From assembly GCF_000682695.1 (NCBI RefSeq), contig NZ_AWFG01000041.1, positions 1 through 64,000 of the forward strand: 64,000 bases of DNA, written 5' to 3'. The notes beneath the pieces are model-generated. The model did no database searches and was not told the DNA's origin. It worked only from the letters and a program-made list of their open reading frames with translations. The DNA comes from Hyphomonas chukchiensis. Its GTDB lineage: Bacteria; Pseudomonadota; Alphaproteobacteria; Caulobacterales; Hyphomonadaceae. Below, in pieces: positions 54,179-63,562 of this stretch. Each line of letters begins with the position of its first letter. Positions within the stretch are counted from its first letter, which is position 1. The translations under genes and the position numbers were made by a program.

Positions 54179-57100
54179 ATGTCCCGAACACCGTCCAAGG
54201 TCGACCCGCTTCAGCAATTGCTCAAGCAGGTGAAAGTGGAATCCAGCAATGAAGACCTGACCGGCCTGACAGAGGCTGATCTCATGTCCCTCGCCGAAGG
54301 GCTCTGGACCTGGGCAAGCGATATTGCACCTGACACGCAGGATGCGCGCGTTGTGCGCGACCCTGTTGGGGCAAAAGGTCCCCTGCAGCGCTCCGTTCTG
54401 GAAGCGGTCGGGCCGGACATGCCCTTCCTGGTGGATTCGCTTCTGGCCGAGTGCGCGGCTGAAGGTCATGAGGTCAAGGCGCTCTTCCATCCGATCGTGA
54501 AGATGGATGATGGCCGGGTTGTTTCCGTGATCCAGATTCATTTGCCGCCGATGACGCCGGCTGAAGCAAAACGTCTGACCGAGGGCGCGCGCATAACGCT
54601 GAGCGACACGCGTCAGGTTGTCAGCGACTTCGAGCCGATGAAGGAGCGCATGCGGGCCGAAATCCGGAATATCGCCGAGCAGCAAAATCACGCTGCGGAC
54701 GACCGGGCTGAATCCATCGCCTTCCTTGAATGGCTGCTGGAAGAGCATTTCGTTTTCTTCGGCTGCCGGGAGTATCGCTTCGAAACCGATGCCGCCGGCA
54801 AGGTCCTGCCCGAAGAGCCGATCATGGTCGAAGGCTCCAATCTTGGCATCCTGCGCGACGAGCAGCTCAACGTGCTCTCGCCCGACAGCGAGCCGCTCGT
54901 TCTGACGCCCGAGATCGGTGAGCTTCTGGCCGAGCCATTCCCAATGTTCGTGGCCAAGTCGACGCTTGTCAGCCGTGTCCATCGCCGCGTGAAGTGCGAC
55001 TATATCGGCGTCAAGAAATATGACGCCGAGGGCAGGGTGAACGGCGAGGTCCGCTTCCTCGGCCTGTTCACGGCTGAGGCTTATGATGAAACAGCGCGCT
55101 CCATCCCGTTCGTGCGCCGCCGTGTGAAGAAAGTGATCGAGGCTTCCGGCGCAACGCCCGGTGGCCATACCGAGAAGACCATCGCGAACCTCTTGGAAAC
55201 CTGGCCGCGCGACGAGCTGTTCCAGACCCATTCACGCACCCTGACACCGATGATCGTCGGCGCCATGCACCTTGTGGGCCGCCCGCGCACGCGCCTCTTC
55301 CTGCGCCGTGACCAGTTTGACCGCTTCGTGACCGCCATCGTGTTCGTGCCGCGTGAGGCCTACGACACCAATTTGCGTATACGTATCGCAGAGGTGCTGA
55401 CGCGCGCCTATGAGGGCACGCTTGAAAAATTCCAGCCCTATTTCGACACCGGTCCTCTGGCCCGCGTGCATTTCGAGGTTTCACTCAACCGCGACCATCC
55501 CGAGCCGGACGCCGCAGAGCTCGAACGCGAGATTGCCGCGCTGGCACGGACCTGGGACCAGGGCTTCCGCGAGGCCATCATGGCCAGCCCGCTCGCTGAC
55601 GCTGACCGCGATGGCGGGCGCGCTTTCCTGGGTGCCTTCAACGCCGCCTATCGCGAAGCCTTCCCGCCAGCCGAGGCGCTGCGCGATGTGATGACGATGG
55701 CGGGCCTGCACGCCGCGACGCCCGTCCTTGCCCGCGCCTTCCGCCTCGACGGCGACGCCGATGATGCCGTTCGTGTGAAGATCTATGCCCGCAAGGGGGC
55801 GATCCCCCTGTCGCGCTGCGTGCCCGTGTTCGAGAACATGGGCCTGTTCGTGAACTTCGAGACCGGTTATCCGGTTCGCCCTTCGGAGAAGCCGGCTGCC
55901 GATGCGCCGGACACGTACTGGATCCACTCGCTATCCATGCAGTCGGTCACGGGCGATGTCGTTGACCTTGAAAAACTGGCGCGGGGATTTGAAGACGCCT
56001 TCGTCGCCGTGTGGAGCGGCCTTGCCGAGAATGACGGCTTCAACCGTCTCGTCCTCTGTGCCGGTGCCAGCTGGCGCGAAGCGGCGCTGATGCGGGCCCT
56101 CTCCGCCTATCGTCGCCAGTCGGGCCTCGACCAGCCGCAGGACGTGCAGGAGGATGCGCTCGCCGCCCATCCGAAAATCGTGCGCCTCTTGCTTGACCTC
56201 TTTGCCGCGCGGTTCGACCCGTCAGCCCATGAAGGGCTCGATGCGCGCCGATACGCAACCGCCGAGATACGCTCCGCAATCGAGGCAGCGCTCGCAGACG
56301 TGGCGACGCTGACCGATGACCAAATCCTCCGCCGCCTGACAGACCTTGTCTTCGCCCTGCAGCGGACCAATTTCTACCAGGTCGATGCAGACGGCCGCCC
56401 GCTCTCCTTCATCAGTTTCAAGGTCGCCAGCCGCGAGCTGGAGGACCTGCCGGACCCCAAGCCCTATCGCGAGATTTTCATGTCGAGCCCGCAGGTCGAT
56501 GGCGTGCACCTGCGCTTCGGCCCTGTCGCGCGCGGCGGCCTGCGCTGGTCGGACCGCGCTGCGGACTATCGCACCGAAGTGCTGGGCCTCGTGAAAGCGC
56601 AGCAGGTCAAGAACGCGGTCATTGTGCCGGTTGGCTCGAAGGGCGGCTTCTTCCCGAAACAGCTGGCTGACCGGTCTGACAGAAATGCCTGGTTCGAGAG
56701 CGGGCGCGATGCCTACAAGCAATTCATCACGGCGCTGCTGGAGCTGACCGACAATCTCGATGGCGCGAACGTGCTCCATCCGCAAAATACGGTCATCTGG
56801 GACGGTGAAGACCCGTATCTCGTCGTCGCCGCCGACAAGGGCACGGCGACCTTCTCCGACACGGCCAACGCAATCAGCGAAGCGCATGGCTTCTGGCTGG
56901 GCGATGCGTTCGCCTCCGGCGGCTCTGTCGGTTACGATCACAAGAAAATGGGCATCACGGCGCGCGGCGCCTGGGAAGCCGTCAAACGCCACTTCCGCGA
57001 AATGGGCAAGGATATCCAGACCGAGCCTTTCACTGTGATCGGCGTGGGCGACATGAGCGGCGACGTGTTCGGCAACGGCATGCTCCTGTCACCGGAAATC

Positions 57101-58903
57101 CGTCTGATGGCGGCGTTCAACCATATGCACATCTTCGTCGACCCGAATCCGGGCGACTCGGGCAAGAACCTTGCCGAGCGCCAGCGCCTGTTCGACATGC
57201 AGGGCTCCAGCTGGTCCGACTACAACACAGACCTGATCTCCAAGGGCGGCGGCATCTTCCCCCGCACCGCCAAGTCCATCCCGCTCAGCGATGAGATGAA
57301 GGCCATGACGGGCCTCAACAAGGAGGCCGTCACCCCGGACGAACTGATCCACGCCCTCTTGAAAACCGAGACCGACCTGCTCTGGTTCGGCGGCATCGGC
57401 ACCTATGTGAAAGCCAGCAGTGAAACCCACGCCGAGGCGGGCGACCGGTCAAGCGATGCGTTCCGTGTGAGCGGGCGTGATCTCAAGGCGAAAGTCATCG
57501 GGGAAGGGGCGAACCTTGGCCTCACGCAGGCGGGCCGTATCGAGTTTGCCCAGAATGGCGGGCGCATCAACACCGATGCCATCGACAACTCGGCCGGCGT
57601 CGACAGTTCCGACCATGAGGTCAATATCAAGATCCTCGCGGCCGAGGCCATCCGCATCAAGTCCCTCAAGGCGAATGACCGCAATGGCCTGCTCGCCGAG
57701 ATGACCGATGATGTGGCCGCCCATGTGCTGCGCCACAATTACGACCAGACCGCCGCCCTGTCGCTGGCCGAAGCGAGCGCCGCAGCCGACCATGAAGCGC
57801 TTGAGCGCCTGATGGTCTATCTTGAAGAACGCGGCGTTTTGAACCGGCCACTGGAAGGCCTGCCAAGTTCCGCGCAGATGCGCGTGCGCCAGGAGCAGGG
57901 CCAATTCCTGACCCGGCCCGAACTTGCCGTGCTCCTGGCCTGGTCCAAGATCGTGCTGATCGACGACGTGGTCGCTTCCGACATTCCGGACGATCCGTAT
58001 TTCGAAAGCGTGCTGACCTCCTATTTTACCCACCCGATCGATACCTATGGCGAGGCGATCAGCAACCACCGCCTCAAGCGGGAAATCATCGCGACCGTCA
58101 TCGCCAACCGCTCGCTCGACATGGCGGGCCCTGTGCCGCTGCTGCGCTTGCGCGAAATGTCGGGCGGCGACAGCGCGGCCACTGTGCGCGGACTGGAAGC
58201 GGCCCGCGCGGTGCTCGACTTCGACGCCTTCCGCCGCGAAGTCGACAGCCTCGACAATGAAGTTCCCGCCGACCTCCAGATCGACCTGCGCATGCAGGCG
58301 ATGCAGGCCATGAACGAGGCGGCCACCTGGTTTGTCCGCATGCGCCCGGGCATGTCCGTTGGAGATGCGGTTGCCGAGTCTCACGTCCCGCTCAATGAAC
58401 TGAAAGCAGCTTTGGCTTCGGTGCATTCGCCCTATCCGGCATCGCGTATCGAGCGGGCGACACGCGCCTTCATCAAGCGCGGCGCACCCGAAGCGCTTGC
58501 CCGCTGGGCCGCAGCCATGAGCAATTTCGCACAAGGCCTTGTCGTCACCGATCTGGCAAAAACAGCTTCCATTGCGGTGGAAGAGGCAGCCTACGCCTTT
58601 TACGCCCTCGGCGACTCGCTGCGGCTCGACCGCCTGCGCGATAGCGCAACGGAAGGACTGGAAAAGGCTGGATACTGGGACCGCGTTGCGGGACGGCGGT
58701 TGGTCAGCGAGCTGGTGCGCCTGCAAGCCTCTGCAGCAAGTGATGCGATTGCAGCCGGCGGTATCGATGCCTGGCTCGCCGACAAGCTCGAGGCGCGTCG
58801 CCAATTGATCGCGACGCTCGGCACGCTCTCCAAGGGCAAGGACTGGTCCTTCGCAAAGTTCACCCTGTCGACAGACGCGGTGCGGCAATTCATGGGCCGG
58901 TAA
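54179..58903 (+). CDS. NAD-specific glutamate dehydrogenase, 180-kDa type
   Basis: 1574 aa, the very large GDH class. It deaminates glutamate to 2-oxoglutarate for catabolism. Long N-terminal regulatory region with ACT-like segments; catalytic part at about 700-1250 carrying YREIFMSSPQVDGVHLRFGPVARGGLRWSDRAADYR, VKNAVIVPVGSKGGFFPK (substrate Lys), GIGTYVKAS and LKAKVIGEGANLGLTQAGR; C-terminal helical domain. Start ATG 54179 is chosen; an in-frame GTG at 54164 has no better ribosome site. Stand-alone after a possibly structured leader. Confidence 0.94.
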   Translation: MSRTPSKVDPLQQLLKQVKVESSNEDLTGLTEADLMSLAEGLWTWASDIAPDTQDARVVRDPVGAKGPLQRSVLEAVGPDMPFLVDSLLAECAAEGHEVKALFHPIVKMDDGRVVSVIQIHLPPMTPAEAKRLTEGARITLSDTRQVVSDFEPMKERMRAEIRNIAEQQNHAADDRAESIAFLEWLLEEHFVFFGCREYRFETDAAGKVLPEEPIMVEGSNLGILRDEQLNVLSPDSEPLVLTPEIGELLAEPFPMFVAKSTLVSRVHRRVKCDYIGVKKYDAEGRVNGEVRFLGLFTAEAYDETARSIPFVRRRVKKVIEASGATPGGHTEKTIANLLETWPRDELFQTHSRTLTPMIVGAMHLVGRPRTRLFLRRDQFDRFVTAIVFVPREAYDTNLRIRIAEVLTRAYEGTLEKFQPYFDTGPLARVHFEVSLNRDHPEPDAAELEREIAALARTWDQGFREAIMASPLADADRDGGRAFLGAFNAAYREAFPPAEALRDVMTMAGLHAATPVLARAFRLDGDADDAVRVKIYARKGAIPLSRCVPVFENMGLFVNFETGYPVRPSEKPAADAPDTYWIHSLSMQSVTGDVVDLEKLARGFEDAFVAVWSGLAENDGFNRLVLCAGASWREAALMRALSAYRRQSGLDQPQDVQEDALAAHPKIVRLLLDLFAARFDPSAHEGLDARRYATAEIRSAIEAALADVATLTDDQILRRLTDLVFALQRTNFYQVDADGRPLSFISFKVASRELEDLPDPKPYREIFMSSPQVDGVHLRFGPVARGGLRWSDRAADYRTEVLGLVKAQQVKNAVIVPVGSKGGFFPKQLADRSDRNAWFESGRDAYKQFITALLELTDNLDGANVLHPQNTVIWDGEDPYLVVAADKGTATFSDTANAISEAHGFWLGDAFASGGSVGYDHKKMGITARGAWEAVKRHFREMGKDIQTEPFTVIGVGDMSGDVFGNGMLLSPEIRLMAAFNHMHIFVDPNPGDSGKNLAERQRLFDMQGSSWSDYNTDLISKGGGIFPRTAKSIPLSDEMKAMTGLNKEAVTPDELIHALLKTETDLLWFGGIGTYVKASSETHAEAGDRSSDAFRVSGRDLKAKVIGEGANLGLTQAGRIEFAQNGGRINTDAIDNSAGVDSSDHEVNIKILAAEAIRIKSLKANDRNGLLAEMTDDVAAHVLRHNYDQTAALSLAEASAAADHEALERLMVYLEERGVLNRPLEGLPSSAQMRVRQEQGQFLTRPELAVLLAWSKIVLIDDVVASDIPDDPYFESVLTSYFTHPIDTYGEAISNHRLKREIIATVIANRSLDMAGPVPLLRLREMSGGDSAATVRGLEAARAVLDFDAFRREVDSLDNEVPADLQIDLRMQAMQAMNEAATWFVRMRPGMSVGDAVAESHVPLNELKAALASVHSPYPASRIERATRAFIKRGAPEALARWAAAMSNFAQGLVVTDLAKTASIAVEEAAYAFYALGDSLRLDRLRDSATEGLEKAGYWDRVAGRRLVSELVRLQASAASDAIAAGGIDAWLADKLEARRQLIATLGTLSKGKDWSFAKFTLSTDAVRQFMGR

Positions 58904-59001
58904 GGGCTGGCGAGTTATACACAGGGCAGAAGTGCGCGGGATAGCGGCCGATAAGGCTTCGCTTGACGGGCGCAGGCAGCCTGTTGTGAGTGTATGCGAC
59001 C

Positions 59002-59676
59002 ATGAAACGGCTCTACCATTGGCCCCTTGATCCAGCCGGACGGCTGGTCCGCCTCGTGCTCGCCGAGAAGGGCGAAGCCTTCGAACTGTTTGAATCGACG
59101 CCCTGGGCGCCGCACCCTGATGTCGCCGCACTGGCCTATGGTGCCGTCGCGCCAGCTTTGGTCGAAACCTTGCCGACCGGACGCCTCTTTGCCTGTGGCA
59201 CGCGGGCCATCTGCGAACAGATGGAAGAGATCAAGCCGGCGCCCGCCCTCCTGCCGACAGACCAGAACGAGCGCGCCGAGGCCCGCCGCCTCTGGGCCTG
59301 GGTCGAGGCCGGCTGCGAGGAAGTGACCGACAAGCTGCTGACCGAGCGCGTGATGCAATGGGTGCGACGCGACCGCCAGCCGGATTCGGAAAAGCTGCGC
59401 CGCGGCGCCCATGCGCTGCGCGGGCGGCTCACCTTCCTGAATGGCATGGTGGAGATGAACGGCTATCTGGCGGGCCGTACGCTGTCGCTGGCCGACCTCT
59501 GCGCGGCAGCGCACCTCTCGGCCTATGACTATTTCGGCGATGTGGAATGGAACGCGGTGCCGGACCTCAAGACATGGTATGCACGTATCAAGTCCCGCCC
59601 AAGCTTCCGGCCGTTGCTGAGCGACCGGATCGAGGGTACGCGACCTGTCTCCCATTATGCCGATCTCGACTTCTGA
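59002..59676 (+). CDS. Glutathione S-transferase family protein
   Basis: 224 aa. Thioredoxin-like N-domain beginning [29 protein letters not shown], with [10 protein letters not shown] in place of the usual ESxAI motif (Cys before Glu). The helical C-domain has [38 protein letters not shown], the GST N-cap/hydrophobic staple (SLAD). Substrate unknown. Start ATG 59002; GTG 58990 is an alternative. The 3' end overlaps queG by 20 bases, so the two are probably one operon with mtgA. Confidence 0.88.
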   Translation: MKRLYHWPLDPAGRLVRLVLAEKGEAFELFESTPWAPHPDVAALAYGAVAPALVETLPTGRLFACGTRAICEQMEEIKPAPALLPTDQNERAEARRLWAWVEAGCEEVTDKLLTERVMQWVRRDRQPDSEKLRRGAHALRGRLTFLNGMVEMNGYLAGRTLSLADLCAAAHLSAYDYFGDVEWNAVPDLKTWYARIKSRPSFRPLLSDRIEGTRPVSHYADLDF

Positions 59677-60796
59677 TCCCCTAGCCCGTTCGCCCGAAGC
59701 TTTCCTCAAAGACACGGCGCGTTCGATAGGTTTCGACAGCGTCCGCATCACGCGGGCCGATGAGCCTTGGGCGGCCGGTGAACGGCTCGAGGCTTTCGTC
59801 GCAGACGGTCGCCATGGACAGATGGAGTGGATGGAAACGACGCTGGAACGCCGCAAGGCGCCGACCGCCATGTGGGCCGGGGCAAAGTCGGCTGTTGTCG
59901 TTGCATTGAACTATGGCCCTGGCATCGACCCGATGGAGCTGCTCGCCGAGCGTAGCGTCGGAAACATCTCCGTCTATGCGCGGGGGAGGGACTATCACGA
60001 CCTCGTCAAGTCGCGCCTGAAACAGCTCGCCCGCGCCTTCGTGGCAGAGACGGGCGCTGAGGTGAAAGTCTTCGTCGACACCGCGCCTTTGATGGAAAAG
60101 CCGCTCGCGGCCAAGGCGGGCATGGGCTGGCAGGGCAAGCACACAAACCTCGTCAGCCGCGAACTCGGCTCATGGTTTTTCCTCGGCGTGATGCTGACAG
60201 CAGCAGAGCTGCGGCCGGATGCAACAGAGACAGATCATTGCGGCTCCTGCCGCGCCTGCCTTGATGTATGCCCGACGCAGGCTTTCCCGGCGCCCTACCA
60301 GCTTGATGCGCGCCGCTGCATCTCCTACCTCACCATTGAGCATGCCGGGCCCATCCCGCGCGAATTCCGCGCCGCCATGGGCAACCGCATCTATGGCTGC
60401 GACGATTGCCTCGCTGTTTGCCCATGGAACAAGTTTGCCGAAGCCGCCTCGGAAGCCGCGCTCCATGCCCGCGCCGAACTGAAGACGCCGGGCCTCGATG
60501 AACTTGCCGCGCTGGATGATGCCACCTTCCGCGAAGTCTTCTCCGGCTCACCGATCAAGCGTAGCGGCCGGACGCGTTTCGTGCGCAATGTCTGCGTGGC
60601 CATCGGCAATTCCGGAGATGCGCGCCTTGTGCCATCACTGCTCAGCCTGTTGGACGATGAAGCGGCTGACATTCGCGGTGCAGCCATCTGGGCGCTCGCG
60701 CGTCTTGATCCTGACAGATTTGAGGCCGAGAAGGCCGCGCGGATGGTGGAAGAGACCGATCCGTGCGTCATGGCGGAATGGGAAGGGGCAGCATGA
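59657..60796 (+). CDS. queG: Epoxyqueuosine reductase (B12 and 4Fe-4S)
   Basis: 379 aa. Last step of queuosine synthesis: reduces epoxyqueuosine in tRNA using cobalamin and two [4Fe-4S] clusters. Cys ligands appear in [14 protein letters not shown] near 198, RCISYL near 216 and [13 protein letters not shown] near 248; the cobalamin pocket region [24 protein letters not shown] lies near 139. A HEAT-like tail ([24 protein letters not shown]) matches full-length QueG. It consumes B12, linking it to the cob/btu genes at the left end. Confidence 0.95.
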   Translation: MPISTSDPLARSPEAFLKDTARSIGFDSVRITRADEPWAAGERLEAFVADGRHGQMEWMETTLERRKAPTAMWAGAKSAVVVALNYGPGIDPMELLAERSVGNISVYARGRDYHDLVKSRLKQLARAFVAETGAEVKVFVDTAPLMEKPLAAKAGMGWQGKHTNLVSRELGSWFFLGVMLTAAELRPDATETDHCGSCRACLDVCPTQAFPAPYQLDARRCISYLTIEHAGPIPREFRAAMGNRIYGCDDCLAVCPWNKFAEAASEAALHARAELKTPGLDELAALDDATFREVFSGSPIKRSGRTRFVRNVCVAIGNSGDARLVPSLLSLLDDEAADIRGAAIWALARLDPDRFEAEKAARMVEETDPCVMAEWEGAA

Positions 60797-61869
60797 CCTA
60801 CGCAAACGGACACGGAACGGACTCAAAAGGGCCCGTCCGCGTATGGCTTGGTCGCCTCGTAAAGCTCCTTGCGGGCCTGTTCGTGGCCTTTCATGTCTAT
60901 GCACTGCTGCTCAAGTTCGTCCCGGTCCCAGGCACAATACTCATGGCCCAGCGCGCCATTGGCGGCGAGAGCCTGCGCCGTGACATCACCCCCATCGAAG
61001 ACATATCGCCTTACCTCGTCAGTGCAGTCATTGCTGCAGAAGACACCCGCTACTGCGAGCATCATGGCGTCGATCCGGAAGCCATCGAAAAGGCCATCGA
61101 CGAATACCAGCGCGGCCGCAAAGCCCGCGGCGCGTCCACCATTACCCAGCAGACCGCCAAGAACGTCTTCTTCTGGAATGGCGGCGGCGCCCCCCGCAAG
61201 GCCGGCGACATGTGGATGGCCACCTTCATAGACTACACATGGGGCAAGCGCCGCGTGATGGAGGCCTATCTCAACGTGGCCGAATGGGGCGACGGTATCT
61301 TTGGTGCTGAGGCGGCTGCACAAGCCCGGTTCGGCAAGCCAGCCTCGAAACTGACAGAGCGCGAAGCGGCGCTCCTGGCGGCTGTGCTGCCGAGCCCGAA
61401 CAAGTGGCGCGTTGACCCGCCGGGGCCTTATGTTTCCAAGCGGGCAGGCACGCTGCAGGCGCGCATGCGCGTCGTGCGCAACCAGGGGCTCGATGCCTGC
61501 GTCTTCGGTGACAAGCGTCCGGCCGCGCTGCCGCCCGTTAAGGGCCAGCCTGCGCCAGCGCCGGAAGTCATGCCGGACCTGCCGCCGGATCCCGAGCCGC
61601 AGCCGGAAGATACCCAACCGGATGCGCCGGTGGCGAATGATGATCCGCTGAATGATGTGCTTGATGCGGCCGACCAGTCCTTTTCGCAGCCCGCACCTGA
61701 TGTGACGGACGAGCCTGAGCCGTTCACCGAGCCTGACGTGGCGCCTGTCCCGCAGGAAGAAACGCCCTCAGAGCCGACTGCGCCCCAGGAGGCCGGTCCG
61801 ACGGACCTGCGCCCGCGCAATGATCTTGGATTGGACCCTGAGCCGGAGCCGGACAGCCCGCCGCAATAG
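60793..61869 (+). CDS. mtgA: Monofunctional peptidoglycan glycosyltransferase with acidic tail
   Basis: 358 aa. N-terminal membrane helix (about 20-42), then a GT51 domain that polymerises lipid II: catalytic Glu83 in [30 protein letters not shown] near 117, [24 protein letters not shown] near 157 and [16 protein letters not shown] near 200. From about 255 to 358 comes a Pro/Glu/Asp-rich, presumably disordered tail not usual in MtgA (about 230-250 aa). The ATGA overlap with queG fixes the start. Confidence 0.93.
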   Translation: MTYANGHGTDSKGPVRVWLGRLVKLLAGLFVAFHVYALLLKFVPVPGTILMAQRAIGGESLRRDITPIEDISPYLVSAVIAAEDTRYCEHHGVDPEAIEKAIDEYQRGRKARGASTITQQTAKNVFFWNGGGAPRKAGDMWMATFIDYTWGKRRVMEAYLNVAEWGDGIFGAEAAAQARFGKPASKLTEREAALLAAVLPSPNKWRVDPPGPYVSKRAGTLQARMRVVRNQGLDACVFGDKRPAALPPVKGQPAPAPEVMPDLPPDPEPQPEDTQPDAPVANDDPLNDVLDAADQSFSQPAPDVTDEPEPFTEPDVAPVPQEETPSEPTAPQEAGPTDLRPRNDLGLDPEPEPDSPPQ

Positions 61870-61888
61870 GGCAGGCTGTCCTGGCGGA

Positions 61889-62806
61889 CTAGACCGGGTC
61901 GTAAGGGAAGACGCTGGCCGACGCGCCAAGGCCGAAAAAGCTGCCCTGCATGGCGGGGAAGGCTTGATCGATGATGCTCTCAGGCGTCCAGCCTTCCATC
62001 CTTGCAACCGATTTGATCGGGCGGGGCTGGTCGCAGAGGATGACCTCGTTACCGCGCACGATGAAGATCTGGCCGCTCACGGTCTTCGCCTTGTCGGCGC
62101 AGAGGGCGATGGCGAGCTGGGCGACCTGGTCTGCACGCATGGAATTCTTGATCCGCTCGACGCGCTGGGCGCCGGCCTCGTCCTTCACCGGGATCGAGGC
62201 AATCATGCGCGTCCATGCAAAGGGCGCGATGACGTTGGAGCGAATGTTCTTGCGCTCACCTTCCATGGCAATGATGCGCGAGAGGCCCACGATGCCCATC
62301 TTGGCAGCGGCATAGTTCGCCTGGCCAATATTGCCGATGATGCCGGACGTGGACGTGAACAGCACGAACGAGCCGCTTTCCTTTTCCCGGAAGAGTTCAA
62401 CGGCGGCGCGGGTGACGTTGAAGCTGCCGCGCAGGTGAACGTCGATCACGCTGTCCCAGTCGGATTCGCTCATCTTGTGGAACATGCCGTCGCGCAGAAT
62501 GCCGGCCGGGTTGATGATCGAGTCGAGCGTGCCGTAGGTGTCCTTCGCCTGTTCGATCATGCCCTGCACGGCTTTCATGTCGGTCACGCTGTCGGAGTTC
62601 GACACGGCCTCGCCACCGGCCGCGCGGATTTCAGCCGCGACCTTCTCGGCCGGGCCGGCATCGCCTTCGTCACCGCCTGACAGGCTGCCGCCGAGATCGT
62701 TGACCACAACCTTGGCGCCTTCGCGGGCTGCCAGCAGGGCTGTCTCGCGCCCGATACCGTTGCCGCCGCCGGTGACCAGCACCACTTTTCCGTCAAGAAC
62801 GCCCAT
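61889..62806 (-). CDS. Short-chain dehydrogenase, MFE-2 / 17-beta-HSD4-like
   Basis: 305 aa. NAD site VTGGGNGIGRETALLAAREGAKVVVNDLGG near 11, NPAGILRDGMFHKM near 99, catalytic Ser in TSTSGIIGN near 151 and YAAAKMG near 164-170. The D-L-G-G after the second strand and the ILRDGMFHKM loop are typical of peroxisomal multifunctional enzyme type 2 (3R-hydroxyacyl-CoA dehydrogenase). The extra 45 C-terminal residues are unusual. Probably beta-oxidation of branched or (3R) acyl-CoAs. Alone on the minus strand. Confidence 0.85.
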   Translation of the reverse strand: MGVLDGKVVLVTGGGNGIGRETALLAAREGAKVVVNDLGGSLSGGDEGDAGPAEKVAAEIRAAGGEAVSNSDSVTDMKAVQGMIEQAKDTYGTLDSIINPAGILRDGMFHKMSESDWDSVIDVHLRGSFNVTRAAVELFREKESGSFVLFTSTSGIIGNIGQANYAAAKMGIVGLSRIIAMEGERKNIRSNVIAPFAWTRMIASIPVKDEAGAQRVERIKNSMRADQVAQLAIALCADKAKTVSGQIFIVRGNEVILCDQPRPIKSVARMEGWTPESIIDQAFPAMQGSFFGLGASASVFPYDPV

Positions 62807-62911
62807 TTTCGTTAATCCTCCGAATTTTCCATGTGATTGACGGGCACCCTAGATACCGCCAAGCAATGTTCAAGGTTTGAAACGCGAATTGAGGAAGGCT
62901 AAGGCTGGGGC

Positions 62912-63562
62912 ATGACAAAGACATTTAAAGCTGTGATTTGGGATTTCGGGGGCGTTTTTACCTCCTCTCCCTTCGATGCCTTCACCCGCTACGAGGAAGA
63001 AAAAGGCCTGCCGAAGGACTTTATCCGCTCGGTCAATGCCGTGAATCCGCTGGAAAACGCATGGGCATTGCTTGAACGCAGCGAAGTGGACGCGGCCGGT
63101 TTTGACGGGATGTTCCGCGATGAATCTGCCGCCCTCGGGCATGAAGTGCCGGGCCGCGACGTCTTGTCCCTCCTGTCCGGCAGCTTGCGTCCACGCGTCG
63201 TGGAGGCCCTGAAAGTGTGCAAGGCCAAGGGCAAGGTCGGCTGCATCACGAATAATGCGCCGATCGGGAAGGGGGCCTCAATGACCAATGACGCCCAGAA
63301 GGCAGCTGATCTGGAAAAAGTCTTCGCCATGTTCGATCACGTCATCGAAAGCTCGAAGCTTGGCATCCGCAAGCCGGACCCGCGCATCTATGCGCTGATG
63401 TGTGAAGCACTGGACGTGGACCCGGCCGATTGCGTCTATCTCGATGACCTCGGCATCAACCTCAAGCCCGCCCGCCAGATGGGCATGACGACGATCAAGG
63501 TGCTCGGCGAAGACCAGTTGCTCGCCGATCTTGAGGCCGCTACCGGCTATGTGCTGGCGTAA
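62912..63562 (+). CDS. HAD-family hydrolase, ACAD10/EPHX2 N-domain type
   Basis: 216 aa. The nucleophile motif is WDFGGVFTSSP: Asp11 is followed by Gly at +2, where most HAD phosphatases have a second Asp; this D-x-G form occurs in the EPHX2 and ACAD10 N-domain group. ITNN near 112, Lys in GIRKPDPRIY near 151 and DDLGINLKPARQMGM near 175 complete the site. Phosphate ester or related hydrolase; substrate unknown. The stop overlaps the next lipoprotein start by 14 bases. Confidence 0.87.
   Translation: MTKTFKAVIWDFGGVFTSSPFDAFTRYEEEKGLPKDFIRSVNAVNPLENAWALLERSEVDAAGFDGMFRDESAALGHEVPGRDVLSLLSGSLRPRVVEALKVCKAKGKVGCITNNAPIGKGASMTNDAQKAADLEKVFAMFDHVIESSKLGIRKPDPRIYALMCEALDVDPADCVYLDDLGINLKPARQMGMTTIKVLGEDQLLADLEAATGYVLA

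Noticed and set aside
57449-59131. 560-codon minus-strand frame over glutamate dehydrogenase 3' end
   Set aside because: Spans the end of one good gene and the start of another; composition is antisense-like.
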